This document shows positions 57,398 to 64,000 of a stretch of DNA of 64,000 nucleotides, in pieces. The stretch covers positions 20,081,936 to 20,145,935 of the forward strand of contig CM068828.1 in the NCBI GenBank assembly GCA_028554795.2, given 5' to 3'. The DNA is from Sinohyriopsis cumingii. Its lineage: Eukaryota; Mollusca; Bivalvia; Unionida; Unionidae. The number at the start of each line of letters is the position of its first letter. Position 1 is the stretch's first letter. Below the pieces are notes generated by a model that was given only the letters and a program-made list of their open reading frames with translations, searched no databases and had not been told where the DNA came from. The translations under genes were made by a program, and so were the position numbers.

Positions 57398-57535
57398 AAC
57401 AATAGCCGGGAATAGTGTTGCTATGGCTGGGAATAGTGTTGGTATGGCTTGGAATAGTGTTGGTATGGCCGAGAATAGTGTTGGTATGGCTGGGAATAGT
57501 GCTGGTATGGCTGGGAATAGTGTTGGTATGCTATC
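57398..57535. repeat. 21-bp tandem repeat, about 7 copies
   Basis: The unit is TATGGCTGGGAATAGTGTTG plus G. The Met-Ala-Gly-Asn-Ser-Val frame over it follows from the 21-bp period. Confidence 0.92.
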
Positions 57536-57918
57536 AGTCTTGATGTAATCACAATGACATAATCAAAAATGTATCTAGATAAATTCATAATTATCACATA
57601 ATTGTGATTTAATCCAGAATATTAATAATTGGCACTTTATTATTCCAGTGAATAATTTAAATTAATAAATCCTCTCAAATATTAACTAAAGACAAATAAA
57701 ACTGACTCCAAGACTGGTGTTTAGATATGAATGAAGAAGTTTAATTTTCCCTTAAATAAAAAACTGGAGTAAGGTCATTTCCAATCAAATTCATAAACAA
57801 GATAGATTTGTAGAAAGCTCCAAGGTCAAAGGCCACATAAACATGTTAACCTGCAAGTAATAATGCTCGTAATATATGATCTAAACTCATAGACAAAAAT
57901 TAGCTATGTAATATGCTG
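57536..57918. other. Noncoding, nothing recognised
   Basis: AT-rich unique-looking DNA, no feature supported. Confidence 0.4.
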
Positions 57919-57921
57919 ACC

Positions 57922-58035
57922 ACTCCAGTGGATTCAGTGGTTAGAGCATCCACCTCTGATGCGGGATGTTGCAGGTTCTATCCCCAACCGATCCATACCA
58001 AAGACTTGTAAAAATGTAGTTGCAGCTGTCTAGCT
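57922..58035 (+). mobile_element. tRNA-derived SINE head, second family, truncated copy
   Basis: CAGTGGATTCAGTGGTTAGAGC resembles an A-box region and GCAGGTTCTATCCCC a B-box. It is followed by ATACCAAAGACTTGTA, shared with the longer copy at 58352, and passes into ACAT repeats. Confidence 0.75.
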
Positions 58036-58037
58036 TG

Positions 58038-58350
58038 GGTACATACATACATACATACATACGTACATACATACATACACACCTAACATACATACATACA
58101 TACATACCTACCTACCTACCTACCTACGTATGTACGTACATACATACATGCATACGTACATACATACATACAACATATATACATACATACATTTCTGTGT
58201 GCATATGTATGTACATACATACATACATACATACAATCATACATACATACATACATACATACTTACATACATACATACATACCTTTGTGTGTGCATATGT
58301 ATGTACATATGTGCATGCATAAATAAATACACACACACACACACATACAT
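58038..58350. repeat. ACAT microsatellite between two SINE copies
   Basis: Imperfect ACAT/ACCT/GTAC tetranucleotides and a terminal CA run. Frames over it are artefacts. Confidence 0.95.
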
Positions 58351-58351
58351 G

Positions 58352-58613
58352 TACTGCTCCAGTGGCCTAGTGGTTAGAGTATCTGCCTCGGATTTGGGAG
58401 GTCATGGGTTTCGATCCCCGGCCAAGTCATACCAAAGACTTACACAAATGGTACTAACATCTCCCTCGCTTGGTGCTCAGCTTTTAGAGGTTATTGTTAG
58501 GACTGGTCGGCCTGGTGTCAAGATAACGTGACTGGGTGGGACATGATGCTACGTCTGTGGCATTATGCCCCAGTCCTAGACATCACTATACACTGCCACA
58601 CAGCATTCTGAAA
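58352..58613 (+). mobile_element. tRNA-derived SINE, second family, longer copy
   Basis: The head has TGGCCTAGTGG (A-box) and GGTTTCGATCCCC (B-box). The body contains CATACCAAAGACTTACA, CCTCGCTTGGTGCTCAGC and GGCATTATGCCCCAGTCC. It differs from the first SINE family in its 3' body. Confidence 0.82.
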
Positions 58614-58639
58614 AATTTTTAAAGCTGCATTAAAAACGA

Positions 58640-58668
58640 TCAAAATATCTCTCTCTCTCTCTCTCTTT

Positions 58669-58700
<32 letters not shown>
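58640..58700. repeat. CT/CA compound microsatellite
   Basis: CT dinucleotides followed by CA dinucleotides. Confidence 0.95.
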
Positions 58701-58702
<2 letters not shown>

Positions 58703-58779
58703 TGTAACACATGTTGTTTATATAAAAAAGACATTTAGTCCAACTCCTACCTTCTGTTATGGATAAAGGTCAATCACAC

Positions 58780-59035
58780 AATGCAAATATAAATATATAT
58801 ATACAACCTCACACAATACAAATTATATATACATATATACTCACACAATACAAATTATATATACATATATACTCACACAATACAAATTATATATACATAT
58901 ATACTCACACAATACAAATTATATATACATATATACTCACACAATACAAATTATATATACATATATACTCACACAATACAAATTATACATACATATATAC
59001 TCACACAATACAAATTATATATACATAACACTACC
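58780..59035. repeat. 33-bp tandem repeat, 7 copies
   Basis: Units of AATTATATATACATATATAC plus TCACACAATACAA. Highly regular. The frame over it is open only because the period is divisible by three. Confidence 0.95.
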
Positions 59036-59579
59036 ATGTATAGGCTACCATGTGCTGAAAAATGGCATCAAGTCCACAAAAAACATGAGCCATCTGTCTT
59101 GTTTGTATACAATGTTCTGGTCTTGGCTGTCTTAAAAGAAAGAAATACACATGTTTCCACACAGTGTTCCTCTTTCTAACACTTTACCAAAGTAATATCA
59201 GGCTGCCTTGGGTCTCTTATTAGGATTTCAATGAGGTATTGCAATTGAATTCCTTCTTTTTTTTAAAAGCACTTTTTATGCACATGTGTTTGGCAAGAAC
59301 ATTTTTCCTTGTATTATGATAAAAAGAGCCAGGCACAGACGATATTTTTGACCTCATTTCTATGCTATACAAACATTCTTCCGTGACTCAAACCTATGAC
59401 TAGGAAAGAAATGTATGAAACATTTTATACAGATGATTAAATACTTCTGTCAGAAACATGCTGGCCTCAAGCTGTAGACAAATTAGTTATATTTTCAGTT
59501 ATAATATTGTAAATGTCAACATGTATCACTTAAGGCAATAAAAACAAAATCTTTCTCCCAAGCAAGGTGACAGATGAAA
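59036..59579. other. Noncoding with a short SINE remnant
   Basis: A remnant of the first SINE family (ACCATGTATAGGC, TGCTGAAAAATGGCATCAAG) lies at about 59033-59080. The rest shows nothing recognisable. Confidence 0.5.
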
Positions 59580-60045
59580 AACCTTAAGAATTTTAAGTAT
59601 CTAATAGAGAAAAGACATGGGGCTGACTGCACAGACCTAAAGGATACGAAGTACCAAATGCAGAAAATAATTTAGCTTAGTGTGCAGACCTAAATGATTT
59701 GAATTATCTAATACAGAAAAGACATGGGGCTTACTGTACAGACCTAAATGATTTGAAGTATCTAATAGAGAAAAGACTTTGGCTTATTGTACATACCTAA
59801 AAGATATGAAGTATCTAATACAGAAAAGACATAGGGCTTATTGTACAGACCTTAATAATTTGAAGTATATAATACAGAAGATATACTGAGCTTACTGTAC
59901 ATACCTAAAGGATATGAAGTATCAAATGCAGAAAAGATATTGAGCTTGCTATACAGACCTAAAGGATATGAAGAACCAAATACAGAAAAGACTTTGGCTT
60001 ATTGTACAGGCCTAAATAATTTGAAGTATCAAGTACAGAATATTA
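59580..60045. repeat. ~54-bp tandem repeat, about 8 copies
   Basis: Units contain CTAATACAGAAAAGACATGG, GGCTTACTGTACAGACCTAA and ATGATTTGAAGTAT. Confidence 0.92.
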
Positions 60046-60384
60046 GGGGCAGGGTTAAGGTTATGTTTCAGAGCAAAACATGCATAATGGTGACTTATTT
60101 TTGTAGTCAATGACTTACGAAGGGGCAATCCAAGAATAAAACAAATTATCTTGTAAATAATTGATAACAAAAGAAGAATGATGATACTCAATTTCCTGTT
60201 TGCATATGTTTTCTAAATCACTCAGAAAAGATTTTTAACTCTCAAGTTCAAAACCTTCTCAATGCTATGACCAATGGGATTCAGTCATTCCCAAAAGTGC
60301 CTGCAAACCTTGACACACAGCTCTGTAGTCATGATTTTAATGAATGATCCATTACATTGTTTGAAGTAATAGTAGTGTATAAGT

Positions 60385-60612
60385 AGTATATGGGGACCAT
60401 TCAGGGCAGTGGACTATGGGGCAATGTGGGGAAATGAACATAGGGTTGTGACTGTCAAGGGCAATGAGACTATTGAGGGCAATATGAAAAATGAACATAG
60501 GGTTGGGACTGTCTAGGGCAACAGGGGAATTACATAGAGCCTCTATAGGGCAATATGGGATATTAATATCGTGGAACACTTGGGTGCAATATGGGAAATT
60601 AACATGGGTAAT
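60385..60612. repeat. ~50-bp diverged tandem repeat
   Basis: Units with AATGAACATAGGGTTG, GACTGTCAAGGGCAA and CAATATGGGAAATTAACA recur about five times. A minus-strand frame across it is a repeat artefact. Confidence 0.75.
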
Positions 60613-61935
60613 GTCACGGTACTGGACACTGGGGAAATTGGCAACAATGTTGCTAGTGGCTGTCCTCAATCGGGTGGAGATGTTAGCAACAATGTTGCAA
60701 GTTGCTGACCTCAGATTGCACACGTGTGTACTAGATACCTGTTGCATAATGACTACATTCTTGTATCCAAGATTTATATATAAAGCATTACCTAGATCTG
60801 AAATGATGTTGGAGATGTTCATAAATTTGCATAATTGTAATGATGCTATAAAAAGCTATAATCAAGGAAAAGACCAACGCCAAAATGGATGTGACTAAAA
60901 GTACGCTAAAATTACGAATTTGTTCCAGAATTTAACGGAGACTAAACATATGCCTGAACGTTATATTATTGATTTAGACGAAAATGGATAAACCTGGTAA
61001 CTATTTATAGCAACAACTTGTATAAAAATCCTGTAGAAAACCCCAGTATATATCTATTGCTACAACTTGTCTTGCTGAAATTCCTTTGTGTGGGGAAAAC
61101 CCACTCTCTATTTATAGATATAAAATGTGATAAATCCTTTAAAAAAAACGCTAGTATCTCTTTATAGTCTCATCTTTTAGCAAAATCCTATGGAAAAGAC
61201 CCAAGTCTATATTTACAGCCTCAAAATGATGTCACGGTACTAGACACTGGGGAACAATTGGCAATAATGTTGCAACTGTCTGACTTCAATCGGAGCGGCT
61301 ACTTAGTAACAGTGTTGCAAGTGGATGACCTGAATACCAGCTGCCGTAGGTAGGTAGGTGAAATGAACTTGATAGCGACATTGGTTCATAGGGACAAACA
61401 CAACATGGACATATACATTCACATACATATACACACACACAAGCACACATACTCAAACGCCATGTGTTGGCTTAAAATGCAAGAAAAAGATATAAGATCT
61501 CACAAAATCGACACCACAAAATTACCATATGGTAAAAAGCTAGCAATTATAGTCACTACTTGTCAGAAAGTCCATTTTAAAAAGCCTATTATCTATTTAT
61601 AGTCACAACTTGTGGTAAAATATTATGGAAAACCCAGTATATATTTATAGCCTCACCTTGTATCACAATCCTATTTAAATGCCCTACTATTTATTTATAT
61701 GTACTATCTGTGGAAATTCCTATGGAAGAAACCCAGTATCATTTTATAGCCAAAACTTACGGAAATTCCTATGGAAAACCCAAGTCTATATTTATAGCCT
61801 CAAAATTTCTAGCCTCAATTACATCACAGTACTTGACACTGGGGAACAATTAGCAACAATGTTGCAACTGGCTGATCTCAATCAGGCGGATGTTGAGTAA
61901 CAGTGTTGCAAAGTGGCTGACCTCAACATGCGCTA
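60613..61935. repeat. ~600-bp-period repeat, three copies of a core
   Basis: A core with GTACTGGACACTGGGGAA, GCAACAATGTTGC and TTGCAAGTGGCTGACCT recurs at about 60613-60720, 61231-61340 and 61824-61930. The intervals share phrases such as GGAAAACCCAGTATATATTT and TTATAGCCTCA. This suggests an old large tandem duplication, not a gene. Confidence 0.7.
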
Positions 61936-63690
61936 CTGTGTGTAGGTGAAATTAATTTTATTGGGACACTTTTTTTTTAGGGACAAACAAGACACACTCT
62001 TGCACACCTTATATGCCATCCAATACCCCATACAATTATTATCCATTACCTCATCTATACCATCCATCACCCCAACACACTATCCAAAAACGTCCTGTGT
62101 AAGGTTAGAGTGCAAAAGAAGGAGCTGAAAGGAAACAAAACACACTCTCACACATCTTATCTACCACTCAACACCTCATGCACATTCAATCCAAAACGAC
62201 TCACGTTAGTTTGGAGTATAATTGAAGAAGATGAAATTTCACAAACGATCTCACTAGGCTGCAAACAAATAAAATAATTTCCTCAATGGAGTAGTATATC
62301 TTTTCTAGAGATCTGGGTAGCCCTGAAAATGACTGTTTTTGTTTTAGGGTTTTGGTAATCTGTTAGCGTCTGCGAGGAGGATTGTCACGACTCGCTACAG
62401 GTTTTCCTACAGGATACGGTCTTCTTCTTCAGAAGGAGAAGAACTCCTTAGTGTCCACTCTACAATCCACAAAACCTCTTTCTTGCTCATGCTGCAGCCT
62501 GTATTGTTGTTGCTGCTGCTGACCTTGTTTCTGTTGCCTATATCTCTCTGTCCACATTTCTTCTTGCTTCACTTCTTCTCTAAAGACATCTCCGATTAGG
62601 TCTTGCGCCACTTAAAGCATCCTGACATTGTCTATTTCTCTCGGCTTCTGCATCAGGTTCTGCCAGACACGATGCAGATGTACGCTGCCTCCGTTCAGCT
62701 TCGCTAATTTCGAAAAAATGTTTGTGTTGACCAGTCAGCAATGGATTTCGAGACTTGACTTGGCTCGACTTTTAATTTTCGTCGCATTCGCCATATGGCA
62801 TGCGCGACGGGTTAATGCCCCCACCGCGGGCTAATTAATTAATCGCAGGGGAAGGAAAAAGAGGCTCAATCCCCAGCACGTTTATGCACACAAATTGTGC
62901 TGATTAATTTGTCCGATTCCAAAGCATTTATTCGCCACCGGACATACGGTGGGCGGGAATAGAAACACACATGCCCATTGTCTAAGTCTGTATCTAGTAT
63001 AAGACACTTATTGGGATAACAACCCATTCATAGCGCCACCCCGGTTCCGTACTTACACCTTCATCGGGGCACATGTTAATTTAGACGAGTGGGAGTAGTC
63101 CCACATTTCGTCTTTTTGTGTTCCGAGCGAGGAAGAGGAGGAGAGGGACTCGGCAAGAGGTGGCAAGCGCCAACTGAAGTACTGAAACATCGGAGTTGTA
63201 CTCTAATCAAAATTAGTCCAGTTATTCTAATAAACAATTTAAAATACCAATAATGTGTAGGCCACCTGTATAATTAACCGAATCTATTAAGTCCAACAAA
63301 TTTCTTTAATTTATTCACACATTTGAATTGAATTATGCGTACCTCTAATTTCCAAACTAACACCAATCAGTTAAGTCTAAATGACTCATTATTTTTGTAT
63401 CACGCACAATAAGGACATATAATTTTGATGGCGGTGAGTAAAGGATCAATTCAGGTTTATGATAAAAGCATTACACTGGACAACAAATTTTTACAAAAGT
63501 CATGTTACTGAAATAAAATTAGTCAATTCTTATCAATTTTTATGTGCTGAACACGAATATGACAGTCAAATTGCAAAATTGGCTCTAGTTTTTTTGTAAT
63601 CTGCAAGAAATTAATGTTTACATAACGAAATGCATTCCAATAGTAAAAGGTCAACTGTAATAGCCTACCTATAAAAAATCAAGTCATTGA
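61936..63690. other. Mixed noncoding region, less AT-rich, possible exon remnants
   Basis: From about 62340 to 63220 base composition is clearly less AT-rich than elsewhere. A minus-strand frame at 62429-62611 encodes a Gln-rich peptide (QQKQGQQQQQQYRLQHEQER) of unknown nature. Another minus-strand stretch near 62640-62720 is Arg/Glu/Ala-rich (SEAERRQRTSASCLAEPD). A small perfect-arm hairpin followed by T5 lies at 63084-63117. None is strong enough to call a gene. Confidence 0.35.
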
Positions 63691-64000
63691 CTACATCTTA
63701 GATTTCTTCGCCTGTCTCTTGTACAGCTGTTCGGGAGCATCTCTGAGGAGTGTCCAGCAGTAGTCAGCCAGCATTGTAGTGGACCATTTTCCCTGGTATC
63801 TTTGTTCCATTGTTGCGATATCTTGATGAAAACGTTCGCCGTGTTCATCACTAACAATACCACAGTTGCTAGGAAAGAAATCCAAATGGGAATGAAGGAA
63901 GTGAATCTTTAGAGACATATTGCAGCCAAGTTTCTTATACTTCATCAACATGTCTTCTACTAGTTCCTTATAGTTTTCTGCCCTAACATTTCCGAGGAAG
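63691..64000 (-). CDS. 3' end of a conserved gene of unknown function, runs off the window
   Basis: The minus-strand frame is open from the right edge to a TAG/TAA-type stop at 63691. It encodes about 102 residues, including KYKKLGCNMSLKIHFLHSHL, FFPSNCGIVSDEHGERFHQD and QGKWSTTMLADYCWTLLRD, ending in a basic tail. This C-terminal block is strongly conserved in many dispersed invertebrate predicted proteins, often in repeated copies, so a multicopy or transposon-related family is likely. No catalytic assignment can be made. The upstream part, outside the window, is needed. Confidence 0.7.
   Translation of the reverse strand, partial: FLGNVRAENYKELVEDMLMKYKKLGCNMSLKIHFLHSHLDFFPSNCGIVSDEHGERFHQDIATMEQRYQGKWSTTMLADYCWTLLRDAPEQLYKRQAKKSKM

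Overview
The window is animal nuclear DNA, AT-rich and unusually dense in minisatellites, microsatellites and tRNA-derived SINEs. A spliced vertebrate-like ZNHIT1 gene, a Polinton/Maverick element and a SINE family with a conserved 3' body suggest a marine invertebrate, most likely a lophotrochozoan such as a mollusc. The species cannot be fixed from the sequence alone.

Left part (1-27,108). The host gene ZNHIT1 lies on the + strand. It encodes a zf-HIT subunit of the SRCAP/SWR1 H2A.Z-deposition complex. Five coding exons are visible: 6342-6518, 9518-9612, 14877-14965, 19235-19315 and 25903-25924. The short first coding exon was not found. All splice phases agree. The fourth intron in the window (14966-19234) is a textbook U12-type AT-AC intron. 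Introns are inflated by tandem arrays, SINEs and a LINE fragment, and in two introns the tandem array has copied the exon end together with its splice donor.

Middle part (27,109-43,298). A complete, boundary-defined Polinton/Maverick virus-like transposon of 16,180 bp occupies 27114-43293, flanked by the 5-bp direct repeat AGTGA. Its terminal inverted repeats are 220 and 257 bp. Left to right it holds: an unknown Q-rich gene, small basic core-like genes, a double jelly-roll major capsid gene, a pVI/pX-like gene, an adenain-type protease, a fibre-like gene, a membrane gene, a penton (minor capsid) gene, an AT-rich inverted repeat, a minus-strand orphan gene, a repeat-rich spacer, minus-strand HNH and zinc-binding genes, a PolB-SF1 helicase-HNH replicase gene, and finally integrase, phospholipase A2-like and packaging ATPase genes. 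Most genes carry stops or frameshifts. The ATPase, PLA2 and helicase portions remain open, so this is a decayed but recognisable copy.

Right part (43,299-64,000). This is accessory DNA. It contains a decayed transposase-like coding region, several satellite arrays, two families of tRNA-derived SINE beside ACAT microsatellites, a ~950-bp imperfect palindrome, a pair of apparently identical 464-bp repeats enclosing 2.45 kb with a shared 4-bp flank, and at the right edge the 3' end of a conserved unknown gene on the minus strand.
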